DNA from: Microbacterium sp.
Lineage (GTDB): Bacteria; Actinomycetota; Actinomycetes; Actinomycetales; Microbacteriaceae
Reading direction: 5' to 3'
Assembly (NCBI RefSeq): GCF_031180975.1
Contig: NZ_JAPSLI010000003.1
Location: 1 to 64,000 of the forward strand
Length of the DNA stretch: 64,000 nt
The notes below the pieces were generated by a model. That model made no database searches, was not told the origin of the DNA, and was given only the letters and a program-made list of their open reading frames with translations. The first letter of the stretch is position 1; each line of letters starts with the position of its first letter. Below, piece after piece: positions 1 through 8,457 of this stretch. Position numbers and translations under genes: made by a program.

Positions 1-67
1 GCTAAGCCTCACAGCGCCGATGGTACTGCAGGGGGGACCCTGTGGGAGAGTAGGACACCGCCGGACT
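1..67 (+). rRNA. rrf: 5S ribosomal RNA, 3' part (5' end outside window)
   Basis: The first bases match the 3' half of actinobacterial 5S rRNA: the loop E/helix IV region (CAGCGCCGATGGTACTGC) and the closing end GAGAGTAGGACACCGCCGGAC. The 5' half lies before the window. The exact 3' end is uncertain by a few bases. A strong hairpin follows, as expected at the end of an rRNA operon. Confidence 0.93.
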
Positions 68-76
68 TCTCTTAAG

Positions 77-110
77 CAAGATGGCCACCCAAAGCTGGGT
101 GGCCATCTTG
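77..110 (+). terminator. rRNA operon terminator hairpin
   Basis: A perfect 15-bp inverted repeat (77-91 paired with 96-110, arm CAAGATGGCCACCCA) with a 4-nt loop lies 10 nt after the 5S rRNA. The T-run is short (TTGCGTT), which is common in high-GC actinobacteria. Confidence 0.88.
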
Positions 111-136
111 CGTTAACACCTCAACAGGGAGTCAGG

Positions 137-1237
137 ATGTCGGAAGAGCAGCGAGACCGTCGCGACGGCGGGGACGGCGCGAACGATCGACGCCACGACT
201 CCCCGCGCCAACCGCGCTACTCGGATTTTTCGCGAGAGCGCCGCCCGCAGTCCGGCGGCGATCGTCCGGAGCGCGGTGGTGACCGCCCGTACCGTGGTGA
301 TCGCCCGCAGCAGCAGGGCGGCGATCGCCCGTACCGTGGCGACCGTCCGCACCACGGCGGCGACCGCCCGCAGCGAGACGGTGACCGTCCGTACCGCGGC
401 GACCGTCCGCAGCACAACGACCGTGACCGCCGTCACCAGGGTGATCGCCCCCAGCGCGACGGCGAGCGGCGCGGCTTCCCGCAGCGCGGCGGTGTGGACC
501 GCCCGCGTTCCGAGTTCGCCCCGGTGCGCGAGCGGGTTCCCGAGCCGGAGATCCCCGAGGAGATCACACCGCGCGACCTGCACCCGGCCGCGCGCAACGA
601 GCTGAAGACACTCAGCAAGGAGAACGCCGAGCAGGTCGCCCGCCACCTCGCGATGGCGGCCCGTCTGATCGACGAGGACCCCGAGCGCGCGCACGAGCAC
701 GCCCTGGCGGCATCCCGTCGCGCCGGCCGCGTCGCCGTCGTGCGGGAGACGCTCGCCATCACGTCCTACCGGATCGGCGACTTCGCCCTCGCGCTTCGCG
801 AGCTGCGCACCTACCGCCGCATCTCGGGCAAGGACGACCAGATCGCTCTGATCGTCGACTCCGAGCGCGGCGTCGGTCGCCCCGACCGTGCCCTCGAGGA
901 GGGGCGCGCGGTCGAGCGCTCCAGCCTGACCCCGGCCGCGCGTGTCGCGCTGGCGATCGCGATGTCCGGAGCGCGCCTCGACCGCGGCGAGACCGAACTC
1001 GCACTCGGCGAGCTCGAGATCCCCGAGCTCGACCCGGACCGCGCGTTCGAGTGGAGCCCGGCGCTGTTCTCCGCGCGCGCCGCCGTGCTCGAGGACCTCG
1101 GTCGCACCGACGAGGCCGCCTTCTGGACGCAGCGGGCCGAGGCCGCGGCATCCGCTCTCGGTCTCGACGACGACGAAGACGAGATCATCATCGAGGAGAC
1201 CGAGCTCGAGGAGACAGAGGAGGAGAACGAGGACTGA
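137..1237 (+). CDS. TPR-like protein with Arg/Gly/Asp/Pro-rich repeat N-terminus
   Basis: 366 aa. The start at ATG 137 is preceded by AGGGA (126-130); a longer reading frame would run back into the 5S rRNA. Residues 1 to about 150 are low-complexity and charged, with repeats of the type GDRPYRGDRP and GDRPQ. Residues about 160-340 are helical with tetratricopeptide-like spacing (DEDPERAHEHALAASRRAGR and similar). The C-terminus is very acidic (DDDEDEIIIEE). Actinobacterial homologues at this locus are mostly hypothetical proteins; the arginine/glycine-rich tail suggests RNA or protein binding, which is inference. The stop overlaps the next start by 1 nt (TGATG), so the two genes are probably co-translated. 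Confidence 0.8.
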   Translation: MSEEQRDRRDGGDGANDRRHDSPRQPRYSDFSRERRPQSGGDRPERGGDRPYRGDRPQQQGGDRPYRGDRPHHGGDRPQRDGDRPYRGDRPQHNDRDRRHQGDRPQRDGERRGFPQRGGVDRPRSEFAPVRERVPEPEIPEEITPRDLHPAARNELKTLSKENAEQVARHLAMAARLIDEDPERAHEHALAASRRAGRVAVVRETLAITSYRIGDFALALRELRTYRRISGKDDQIALIVDSERGVGRPDRALEEGRAVERSSLTPAARVALAIAMSGARLDRGETELALGELEIPELDPDRAFEWSPALFSARAAVLEDLGRTDEAAFWTQRAEAAASALGLDDDEDEIIIEETELEETEEENED

Positions 1238-2286
1238 TGGGGCTGTTCCGCCGCGCCGCCGCGCCCGCCGCGCCGGCATCCACTCCGCTCACCGGACGTG
1301 ACGTGCTTCTCGCCGACCTCGACGGCGTCGTCTACGCCGGACCCGGCGCGCTGCCGCACGCCGTCGACAACCTCAACCGGGCGGCCGAGACCGTCCGGCT
1401 CGGTTACATCACCAACAACGCCTCCCGCACCGACGCCTCGGTCGCCGAGCACCTCTCCAGCCTCGGCCTGTCCGTGCGCGCCGAGGAAGTCGTCACCAGC
1501 CCGCAGGCCGCCATGCGCCTGCTCGCCACGAAGGTCCCGCCGCCAGCCACGATCCTGATCGTCGGGGGAGAGGGACTGGTCGTCGAAGCCGAGAAGGCCG
1601 GTTACACCGTCACCCGCAGCGCGGAGGACTCCCCGCAGGCCGTGGTGCAGGGCTTCGCCCCCGAAGTCGCCTGGACCGACCTGGCCGAGGCCGCGTTCGC
1701 CCTGAAGGTGCCGGAGAACGAGGGCGGGATCCCGTGGATCTCGACGAACACCGACTGGACGATCCCGCGCGAACGCGGCGTCGCTCCCGGAAACGGCACC
1801 CTGGTGTCCGCCGTGCATACCGCCGTCGGCCGGCTCTCGACAGTGGCGGGCAAGCCCGAGACCCCGATCTTCAAGGAGGCGTTGGCCCGCTTCGGCGCCA
1901 GCAACGCACTGTTCCTCGGCGACCGCCTCGACACCGACATCCTCGGCGCCGCACGCGCGGGCATCGCCTCCGCTCTGGTCCTGACCGGCATCGACCGGCC
2001 CAAGCACGTGCTCGCCGCTCCGCCGGGATCCCGGCCGGACTACATCCTCGGCGACCTGCGAGAGCTGCACGAGCCCTACCCGGAGATCACCGAGAAGGAC
2101 GGCGTGTTCACCGTCCGCGGTGCTTCGGTGCGCGTCGTCGACGCGGACGTCCACATCCTCGCCGAGGGGGCATCGCAGATCGACCTGCTCCGTGCCGGCG
2201 CGGCGGCCATCTGGGCGACCGGCCTCGCGATCTACGCGTTCCGGGTGCCGGAGAAGCTGTACGCCGACCCGTTCCACCGCCCCTGA
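1237..2286 (+). CDS. HAD-superfamily IIA phosphatase (NagD/phosphoglycolate phosphatase type)
   Basis: 349 aa. HAD motif I is DLDGVVY near residue 26, where the first Asp is the nucleophile and the second the acid/base. The class IIA cap is recognisable from GYITNNASRT (motif II Thr/Asn region) and the C-terminal LFLGDRLDTDILGA (motif IV, Mg2+-binding Asp). NagD-like enzymes dephosphorylate small phosphometabolites such as 2-phosphoglycolate in the cytoplasm; the substrate here cannot be told. The ATG overlaps the stop of the TPR gene, so the start is well fixed. In actinobacteria this gene commonly sits just before tlyA. Confidence 0.9.
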   Translation: MGLFRRAAAPAAPASTPLTGRDVLLADLDGVVYAGPGALPHAVDNLNRAAETVRLGYITNNASRTDASVAEHLSSLGLSVRAEEVVTSPQAAMRLLATKVPPPATILIVGGEGLVVEAEKAGYTVTRSAEDSPQAVVQGFAPEVAWTDLAEAAFALKVPENEGGIPWISTNTDWTIPRERGVAPGNGTLVSAVHTAVGRLSTVAGKPETPIFKEALARFGASNALFLGDRLDTDILGAARAGIASALVLTGIDRPKHVLAAPPGSRPDYILGDLRELHEPYPEITEKDGVFTVRGASVRVVDADVHILAEGASQIDLLRAGAAAIWATGLAIYAFRVPEKLYADPFHRP

Positions 2287-2318
2287 GCGTCGCCGACGTC
2301 GGCCGGGGATCGGCGGGC

Positions 2319-2324
2319 TACAGT
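2319..2324 (+). promoter_or_regulatory. -10 element (TACAGT) for leaderless start at 2331
   Basis: TACAGT fits the TANNNT actinobacterial -10 pattern and ends 6 nt before ATG 2331, so transcription would begin at the start codon. No clear -35 is seen. Confidence 0.5.
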
Positions 2325-2330
2325 GGTCGG

Positions 2331-2507
2331 ATGGAGCACACGCGAGAAGAGCCGACCGACGCGCTCTGGAGCAGATTGCGCCTGATCGAGGGACAGCCCC
2401 TCGCCGCCCGCGCCGAGGCGTATACGGCGCTGCACGACGAACTGATGAAGCGGCTGGAGAGCACGCCGCGCTCCGACGCGCGTGACGCCGCGCCGAGTCC
2501 CCGATGA
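2331..2507 (+). CDS. Small conserved protein upstream of tlyA
   Basis: 58 aa, mostly helical and charged (LWSRLRLIEGQPLAARAEAY, then LHDELMKRLE). It begins directly after a TANNNT element and overlaps tlyA by 4 nt (ATGA), so it is probably translated and coupled to tlyA. Short ORFs of this kind are commonly found at this position in actinobacterial genomes. No function is known to me. It has no signal peptide or membrane segment. Confidence 0.7.
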   Translation: MEHTREEPTDALWSRLRLIEGQPLAARAEAYTALHDELMKRLESTPRSDARDAAPSPR

Positions 2508-3301
2508 CCCGGCTGGACGCAGAACTCGCCGCACGCGGCCTCGCCCGCTCCCGCACGCACGCCGCGGCGCTCGTCGCGCAGGGCCTGGTGCGCGTCGACG
2601 GACGACCGGTCGTGAAACCCGCGACCCCTGTCACGCCGGACTCCGACATCGCCGTGGACGGCGGCGACCACTACGTCAGCCGCGGCGCTCACAAACTCGT
2701 CGCCGCTCTCGACGCGTTCCGGATCCCGGTCGAGGGGCGTCTCGCCCTGGACATGGGCGCCTCGACCGGCGGATTCACCCAGGTGCTGCGCGAGCGCGGC
2801 GCCGAGAAGGTCCTCGCGGTCGACGTGGGGCACGGCCAGCTCGACGCCCGGATCGCAGCCGACCCAGGTGTGATCGCCGTCGAGGGCTTCAACGTCCGCT
2901 TCATGGACGCCGCTCGTCTCGCCGAAGCCACCGGCGAGACGCCGCGCCCCGACCTCGTCGTCGGCGACCTGTCGTTCATCTCGCTGTCGCTGGTGCTGCC
3001 CGCCGTCGCCGCGGTCGCCGCGCCGGACGCGGACGTCGTGCTGCTCGTCAAGCCGCAGTTCGAAGTCGGCCGCACCGCCGTGCGCGGCGGACTGGTCACC
3101 GACCCGAACACCAGGGTGGATGCTGTGGAGCGGGTGCTGTGGGACGCGCACGACGCCGGGCTCGGCACCGCCGGCATCCTGCCCTCGCCGATCCTCGGCA
3201 CGCACGGCAACGCCGAGTACCTCGTGCACCTCACGCCCGGCCGCGGCGGTGATCCGACAGAATGGACGGAGCAGATCGCACGCGCAGCAGGAGGACGATG
3301 A
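2504..3301 (+). CDS. tlyA: TlyA family rRNA 2'-O-methyltransferase
   Basis: 265 aa, the usual TlyA length. An S4 RNA-binding domain (residues 1 to about 60, with SRTHAAALVAQGLVRVDG) is followed by a FtsJ/RrmJ-like SAM methyltransferase fold (about 60-250). The SAM-binding loop is LDMGASTGGFTQ, and the later motif VKPQFEVGR carries a conserved catalytic Lys. TlyA methylates 16S C1409 and 23S C1920 in mycobacteria and affects capreomycin sensitivity; it is also annotated as a hemolysin. Some family members act only on 23S rRNA, and the type cannot be decided here. The stop lies inside the start of nadK. Confidence 0.93.
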   Translation: MTRLDAELAARGLARSRTHAAALVAQGLVRVDGRPVVKPATPVTPDSDIAVDGGDHYVSRGAHKLVAALDAFRIPVEGRLALDMGASTGGFTQVLRERGAEKVLAVDVGHGQLDARIAADPGVIAVEGFNVRFMDAARLAEATGETPRPDLVVGDLSFISLSLVLPAVAAVAAPDADVVLLVKPQFEVGRTAVRGGLVTDPNTRVDAVERVLWDAHDAGLGTAGILPSPILGTHGNAEYLVHLTPGRGGDPTEWTEQIARAAGGR

Positions 3302-4203
3302 ACGAGCGAAGCATCCTGGTCGTCGCCCACGCCCGGCGCGCCGACACCGTCGCCGCAGCGCTGCGGGTGGTGCGCGCGCTCCGCGACGCCGGAGCGACGC
3401 CGGTGCTCCCCGCCGCCGACCGTGACGAACTCGCCGCCGTCGAACCCGGACTCGCCGACGTGAGTCTCCTCGGGGCGGACATTCCCCTCGACCGGCTGGA
3501 GCTCGCTATCGTCCTCGGCGGTGACGGCACGATCCTCCGCGCCGCCGAGCTGGTCCGCGGCTCCGATGCACCGGTGCTCGGCATCAACATGGGCCACGTC
3601 GGCTTCCTCGCCGAGATCGACCGCGACGACATGGACAACGCCGTGCACCGCGTGATCGCCCGCGACTACGAGGTGGAGGAGCGCCTCGCGCTCTCCGTGC
3701 GCGTCAAAGACGTAGAGGGCCGTGTCGTGTTCGAGACGTGGGCGCTCAACGAGGCCACCGTCGAGAAGGCCAGCCGGGAACGCATGATCGAGGTCGTCCT
3801 CGAGATCGACGGCCGTCCGCTGTCGAGCTTCGGCTGCGACGGTATGGTCGTCTCCACCCCGACCGGGTCCACCGCCTACAACTTCTCCGCCGGCGGCCCG
3901 GTGATCTGGCCGTCCGTCGAGGCCATCGCCGTCGTGCCGCTGTCCGCGCACGCCCTGTTCGCCAAGCCGCTCGTCGTCGGCCCGGAGGCCGCGGTGGCCA
4001 TCGAGATGCTCGAGCGCACCGACGGCACCGGCATCCTGTGGTGCGACGGCCGTCGTTCGCACGAGCTGCCGCCCGGCGCGCGCGTCGTGGTGCGGCGCTC
4101 GTCCCACCCGGTGCGGCTGGCGCGACTGCATCCCACCGCCTTCACGAACCGGCTGGTGCGCAAGTTCCAGCTCCCCGTCGAGGGATGGCGGGGCGCTTCA
4201 TGA
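3298..4203 (+). CDS. nadK: NAD kinase
   Basis: 301 aa. Phosphorylates NAD+ to NADP+ with ATP or polyphosphate in the cytoplasm. The diagnostic GGDGT lies at residues 74-78, followed by the MGHVGFLAE region, the WALNEATVEK (NE/D motif) and the glycine-rich GDGMVVSTPTGSTAYNFSAGG segment. ATG 3298 is chosen because an ideal AGGAGG lies at 3289-3294; it overlaps the tlyA stop. It continues into recN with an ATGA overlap. Confidence 0.96.
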   Translation: MNERSILVVAHARRADTVAAALRVVRALRDAGATPVLPAADRDELAAVEPGLADVSLLGADIPLDRLELAIVLGGDGTILRAAELVRGSDAPVLGINMGHVGFLAEIDRDDMDNAVHRVIARDYEVEERLALSVRVKDVEGRVVFETWALNEATVEKASRERMIEVVLEIDGRPLSSFGCDGMVVSTPTGSTAYNFSAGGPVIWPSVEAIAVVPLSAHALFAKPLVVGPEAAVAIEMLERTDGTGILWCDGRRSHELPPGARVVVRRSSHPVRLARLHPTAFTNRLVRKFQLPVEGWRGAS

Positions 4204-5876
4204 TCGACGAGATGCGCATCCGCGGTCTCGGCGTCATCGACGACGCCGTGCTGCCCCTCGGCCCCGGCTTCACCGCTGTCACCGGCGAGACCGGCGCCGG
4301 CAAGACCATGGTCGTCACCGGGCTCGGTCTGCTGCTCGGCGCCCGCGCCGACTCCGGAGCCGTGCGGGCCGGTGCCGCCCAGGCGTCGGTCGACGGCGTC
4401 TGGCTGGTCCCGCCGCAGGGGCGGGTTGCCGAGATCGTCGCGGATGCCGGGGGAGAGCTGGAACCGGCAGGGGACGCCGCGGAACTGTACCTGTCACGCA
4501 CGTTGACCGCCGAGGGGCGCAGCAGGGCCAGCGTCGGCGGCCGCGCGGCGCCCGCCGGCGTGCTCGCCTCGCTGGCCGAGGAGCTCGTGGTGGTGCATGG
4601 CCAGTCGGAGCAGCTGCGCCTGCGCTCCGCCGCCGCCCAGCGCGACGCGCTGGACCGCTTCGGCGGACCGGCGATCGGCGACGCCCGAGAGCGATACGCG
4701 GAACTTTTCCACCGCTGGCGTGAGCTCGACGCCCAGATCGCCGACCTCACCGGCAACCGCGACCGGCGCTCCGCAGAAGCCGCGCAGCTGCGCGAGGAGC
4801 TCGCCGAGATCGAGCAGCTCGACCCGCAGCCCGGCGAGGACGTCGCGCTCAACGAGCGCGCCGAGAAGCTCGCCAACGCCGAGGAGCTGCGCCTGGCGGC
4901 ATCCGTCGCCCGCAACGCGCTCTCCAGCGAGGAGGACGAGCCGGACGTGGCCACCCTGCTCGCGGAGGCGCGCCGCTCGCTGGAGCGCGCGGGCGACCCT
5001 CAGCTCGCCGAGATCGGCGAGGCCGCGGCGGAGCTCGGCTACCGCGCCGCCGACCTCGCGCTGCAACTGTCCGGTTTCCTCGCCGACCTGGACGAATCCG
5101 GTCCGCACGAGCTCGCCGCCGTCGAGGAGCGCCGCGCGGCACTGGGCGGGCTGATCCGTCGGCACGGCTCGCTGGACGCCGCCCTCGAGCTGTGGCGGAC
5201 CGGTTCCGCCCGTCTCGCCGAACTCGACGACGACGACGACCGCATCGAGCGGCTGCGCGAGGAAGCCGAGCAGTGCCGTGCCGAACTGGACGCCGCCGCG
5301 GCCACGCTGACCGCCGCCCGCACCGCGGCCGCCGAGCAGCTGTCGGATGCCGTGACAGAGGAGCTGCACGCGCTGGCCATGCCGGACGCCCGGCTGGAAG
5401 TGCAGGTCGCCCCCGGCGCCGAGTCCGCGCACGGCCGCGACGAGGTCGCGATCCTGCTCGCCCCGCACCCCGGCGCCGAGCCCCGACCCGTCGCTCGCGG
5501 CGCGTCCGGCGGTGAGCTGTCGCGCGTGATGCTGGCCATCGAAGTGGTGATCGCCGGCGCCGACCCGGTGCCCACCTTCGTGTTCGACGAGGTGGATGCC
5601 GGCATCGGCGGCGCCGCCGCCATCGAGGTCGGGCGGCGGCTGGCGCGACTGGCCGAGACGTCGCAGGTGATCGCGGTCACACACCTCGCGCAGGTCGCCG
5701 CGTTCGCCAACAACCACCTGTCGGTGGTGAAGTCGAACGACGGGTCGGTGACCGCCTCCAGCGTGCGCCGGCTCGACGGGAAGGAGAGGGAGGCCGAGAT
5801 GGCCCGCCTGCTCTCAGGACTCGCCGACTCGGATGCCGCGCTCACCCACGCGCGCGAACTGCTCGAGCTGCGCTGA
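4200..5876 (+). CDS. recN: DNA repair protein RecN (SMC-like ATPase)
   Basis: 558 aa, full length. Walker A is GETGAGKT at 29-36. The middle third is a charged coiled coil (for example RDRRSAEAAQLREELAEIEQ). The ABC signature is ARGASGGELSRVML, Walker B is FVFDEVDAGIGG and the H-loop is VIAVTHLAQVAA. RecN is an SMC-like cohesin that acts early in double-strand break repair. The start overlaps the nadK stop by 4 nt. The gene runs convergently into the LacI gene, 4 bp away, and the last codons form half of a terminator hairpin. Confidence 0.96.
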   Translation: MIDEMRIRGLGVIDDAVLPLGPGFTAVTGETGAGKTMVVTGLGLLLGARADSGAVRAGAAQASVDGVWLVPPQGRVAEIVADAGGELEPAGDAAELYLSRTLTAEGRSRASVGGRAAPAGVLASLAEELVVVHGQSEQLRLRSAAAQRDALDRFGGPAIGDARERYAELFHRWRELDAQIADLTGNRDRRSAEAAQLREELAEIEQLDPQPGEDVALNERAEKLANAEELRLAASVARNALSSEEDEPDVATLLAEARRSLERAGDPQLAEIGEAAAELGYRAADLALQLSGFLADLDESGPHELAAVEERRAALGGLIRRHGSLDAALELWRTGSARLAELDDDDDRIERLREEAEQCRAELDAAAATLTAARTAAAEQLSDAVTEELHALAMPDARLEVQVAPGAESAHGRDEVAILLAPHPGAEPRPVARGASGGELSRVMLAIEVVIAGADPVPTFVFDEVDAGIGGAAAIEVGRRLARLAETSQVIAVTHLAQVAAFANNHLSVVKSNDGSVTASSVRRLDGKEREAEMARLLSGLADSDAALTHARELLELR

Positions 5877-5893
5877 CGCATCAGCGCAGCTCG
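5864..5893. terminator. Bidirectional terminator built from the ends of recN and the lacI-type gene
   Basis: Perfect 13-bp inverted repeat (arm CGAGCTGCGCTGA at 5864-5876, CGCA loop, complement at 5881-5893). Each arm contains the final codons and stop of one of the two convergent genes, so one hairpin can end both transcripts. Confidence 0.7.
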
Positions 5894-6906
5894 CGGACCG
5901 ACTCCCGCATGATGAGCGGCATGGGCACCCGCTCGTGCGCGAGTTCACGGTCGCCGATGAGCATCTCGACACCCCGGCGCGCCATCTCCTCGTACGGCAG
6001 CCGTGCGGTCGTCAGCCCAGGACGCTGGTAGTCGGCCAGCTCCTCGTCGTCGAACGAGATTACCGAGACGTCCTCGGCGACCTTCAGCCCGCGCTCCGCC
6101 ATGGCCTGATAGATCCCGAAGGCGACGCGGTCGTTGCCGGCGATGAGAGCGGTAAGGCCGGGAGCCGACTCAAGCATGCGGGTTGCGAGCGTGAACGCGT
6201 CCGCAGGGTTCCAGTTCTGCATCGGGGCACGGGGAGCGTCGATGCCGGCGCCCGCCAGCACTGCGTCGATGCCCTCGAAACGCTCACCGATCGTCACCGT
6301 ACGGCGCGGATCGGCGATCACATCCGGCAGCTCTCCAACGATGCCGATGCGGCGGTGGCCGTACTCGACGAGATGCCGGGCGACCGCCGATCCCGCCTCG
6401 CGTTCGGCGGGCAGGACACTCGGATGCTCGCGCGACGACGTGCCGTTCACGACGACGAGTGGCACCCGGTGACGAACTTTCGGCAGGTCGATCATGCGCG
6501 CCACCATCAGGCCGACGATGATGCCGTCCACCCGCCGGTCGACCATGGTCTCCACGGACTCGCGCAGCGACTCGGGGTCGCCCCCCGTCTCGGCCATGAG
6601 GACCGTGTGATCATGCGCCTTCGCCGAGTCGAGGACGCCGCGGATCATGCCCGACGCGAACCGGGTGATCGTGACTTCGTCGGAGATGAAGCCGATCGTC
6701 TTGGTCGTGCCCAGCCGCAGGCTCTGCGCAGCGGGGTGCGGACGGTAGCCCAGCTCTTCGGCTGCGGCACGGACCCGCTCGGCGGCCTCCGCCGAAAGCC
6801 GTGAACCGGGTCTATCGTTGAGGATCATGCTCACAGCAGCGCGTGACATCCCCGATAGGGCGGCGACGTCGGCCAGAGTCGGCCGGCGACCGGCTGCTGC
6901 GTTCAT
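5881..6906 (-). CDS. LacI/GalR-family repressor of the fructan cassette
   Basis: 341 aa. The N-terminal helix-turn-helix is PTLADVAALSGMSRAAVSMI with the hinge helix SAEAAERVRAAAEELGYRP. The periplasmic-binding-like effector domain (about 65-341) begins TKTIGFISDEV. ATG 6906 is preferred over upstream starts because the HTH then starts at the usual distance and GGAGCAGGGGG precedes it. The gene is divergent from the ABC/GH32 operon, with two operators between them. By family behaviour it represses the operon until a sugar, probably a fructoside, binds; the ligand is inference from the neighbours. Confidence 0.92.
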   Translation of the reverse strand: MNAAAGRRPTLADVAALSGMSRAAVSMILNDRPGSRLSAEAAERVRAAAEELGYRPHPAAQSLRLGTTKTIGFISDEVTITRFASGMIRGVLDSAKAHDHTVLMAETGGDPESLRESVETMVDRRVDGIIVGLMVARMIDLPKVRHRVPLVVVNGTSSREHPSVLPAEREAGSAVARHLVEYGHRRIGIVGELPDVIADPRRTVTIGERFEGIDAVLAGAGIDAPRAPMQNWNPADAFTLATRMLESAPGLTALIAGNDRVAFGIYQAMAERGLKVAEDVSVISFDDEELADYQRPGLTTARLPYEEMARRGVEMLIGDRELAHERVPMPLIMRESVRELR

Positions 6907-6978
6907 TGCGCCCCCTGCTCCGGACCACCCGACATCCTGGGAAACTTCTTGCGTCTCCCTCAGACGCGATGCTAGCAT

Positions 6979-7006
6979 CCGATTGCTGAATCAATTCAGC
7001 AATCGG
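6979..7006. promoter_or_regulatory. Operator 1 for the LacI-type repressor
   Basis: Inverted repeat of 13-bp arms (CCGATTGCTGAAT) around CA. The core TGCTGAAT-N2-ATTCAGCA is a typical LacI-family operator. It lies 73 bp upstream of the repressor start, between the divergent genes. Confidence 0.75.
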
Positions 7007-7016
7007 ATCTCGCCTT

Positions 7017-7032
7017 GCTGAATGCATTCAGC
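7017..7032. promoter_or_regulatory. Operator 2 for the LacI-type repressor
   Basis: Perfect 16-bp palindrome GCTGAATGCATTCAGC sharing the CTGAAT/ATTCAG core of operator 1. The centres are 32 bp apart, about three helical turns, so both dimers would face the same side of the DNA. It lies 42 bp upstream of the binding-protein start, probably over the operon promoter (possible -10 TACGCT at 7045-7050). Confidence 0.78.
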
Positions 7033-7074
7033 TTGTCGTGATCGTACGCTCGCACAGCGCAAAGGAGCAACAGC

Positions 7075-8457
7075 GTGGTTGATATCTCGAGGAGGGCGAT
7101 GCTCGGGCTCATCGGGCTCGGGGTCGCCGGCACCGCCCTCTCCTGGCCCCGGCTCACAGGTGGCGACATCCCGGGGCGTGGCGACGAGGCCCTCACCGTG
7201 GCGCTGCTCGGCACGGCGCAGGACGCTGCGGCACGGGCATCCTTGGTCGAAGGGTTCCAGCGCAAGCACCCCGACATCCCCGTCCGGATCGTGGCCATCC
7301 AGGGGCAGGACTGGAGCAACTACTTCGCCAAGATCCTGACCATGGTGGCCGCCGGCACGGCACCCGACGTGGTCACCGTCGCGACCGAGGGCACCCAGCT
7401 CTTCGCCTCGCGCATGGCGCACCCGCTGGACGACTACGTGCGCCGGGACGCCGCCGAGATCCAGGACTTCTTCGACGACGTCAGCCCCACGCTCGTCGAG
7501 GCGATGATGTACCAGGGGAGCCTGTTCCAGCTGCCACTCGGATGGAACGCCGCGAACGTCTACTACAACACCGAGGCGCTCAACCGGGCCGGTCTCGACC
7601 GCCCGCGCGACAACTGGACGGTGGACGACTTCTTCTCTGTCGCGCGCGCCATGCAGAGCGCGGCTCCCGGCAACTTCGTTCCGTACTTCTGGAACAACCG
7701 CCTGTGGGGTGGCGTGGTCCCCTGGCTGTACATCAACGAGACCAGCATCCTCACCGAGGAGAAGGCGTCCGGCGGCGACTGGTTCTGGAACCGGTTCTAT
7801 CCGAACGAGACGCCGCGCGGCGGCGGCTACCTCTGGGAGAACGCCGACGCCCTCAACGAGCGCACCATCGAGAGCTTCTCCGTGCTGGAGACCATGGTGC
7901 GCGAGGGGATTGCGGCGAATCCCGCCCAGGGTGGCGGCAACGAACTGGTCGCTCTGTTCTCCACCGGCGCCGTCGGGATGACCCCGGCAGGCGGCTACTG
8001 GGTGCAGGGCCTGCACGATGCCGGATTCCGCAACGACGAGTACGACGTGACGTACTTCCCGAAGATGCGCGGCCAGCGTCATCAGTTCGGCGTCGACGGC
8101 TACGCGATCATGGAGACCTCTCAGCGCAAGGACGAGGCGTGGGAGTGGATCAAGTACAGCGCCTCCTTGGAGGGCATGCGCTTCGCGCGGCCCAAGCCGG
8201 ATTCGAACGCCGCCCGGCGCTCGGTTAACGACGAGCGCTACAGCGCGGGTATCGGACCCGCGCACTGGAACGTGTTCTACGACACGCTCGACAATTTCCC
8301 CGACACGGGCCCAATCCCCGCGCCGCCGCAGCAGGCGGCCGTCGAGTCCGCCCTCATCAAGAACGTGGTCGGAGCGATCACGAACGGCCCTGACGGGGTC
8401 AAGCGCGGCCTGGAGACCATGCAGCGCGACCTCGAACTCGCACTGAAGGGACGCTGA
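7075..8457 (+). CDS. ABC sugar transporter, extracellular substrate-binding protein
   Basis: 460 aa. The N-terminus ISRRAMLGLIGLGVAGTAL is a twin-arginine-like signal without a lipobox Cys, so the protein is probably exported by Tat; cell-surface anchoring is not explained. The mature part resembles family 1 solute-binding proteins (LTVALLGTAQD, then VEGFQRKHPDIPVRIV, VAAGTAPDVVTVATEG, LPLGWNAANVYYNTEAL). GTG 7075 is chosen because AAAGGAG lies at 7061-7067. It is first in an operon with two permeases and two GH32 enzymes, so fructo-oligosaccharides or a related fructoside are the likely cargo (inference). Confidence 0.9.
   Translation: MVDISRRAMLGLIGLGVAGTALSWPRLTGGDIPGRGDEALTVALLGTAQDAAARASLVEGFQRKHPDIPVRIVAIQGQDWSNYFAKILTMVAAGTAPDVVTVATEGTQLFASRMAHPLDDYVRRDAAEIQDFFDDVSPTLVEAMMYQGSLFQLPLGWNAANVYYNTEALNRAGLDRPRDNWTVDDFFSVARAMQSAAPGNFVPYFWNNRLWGGVVPWLYINETSILTEEKASGGDWFWNRFYPNETPRGGGYLWENADALNERTIESFSVLETMVREGIAANPAQGGGNELVALFSTGAVGMTPAGGYWVQGLHDAGFRNDEYDVTYFPKMRGQRHQFGVDGYAIMETSQRKDEAWEWIKYSASLEGMRFARPKPDSNAARRSVNDERYSAGIGPAHWNVFYDTLDNFPDTGPIPAPPQQAAVESALIKNVVGAITNGPDGVKRGLETMQRDLELALKGR

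Noticed and set aside
811-2649. Long minus-strand open frames over the TPR and HAD genes
   Set aside because: The plus strand has overlapping start/stop codons and HAD motifs; the minus products are low-complexity Arg/Gly/Ala sequence.
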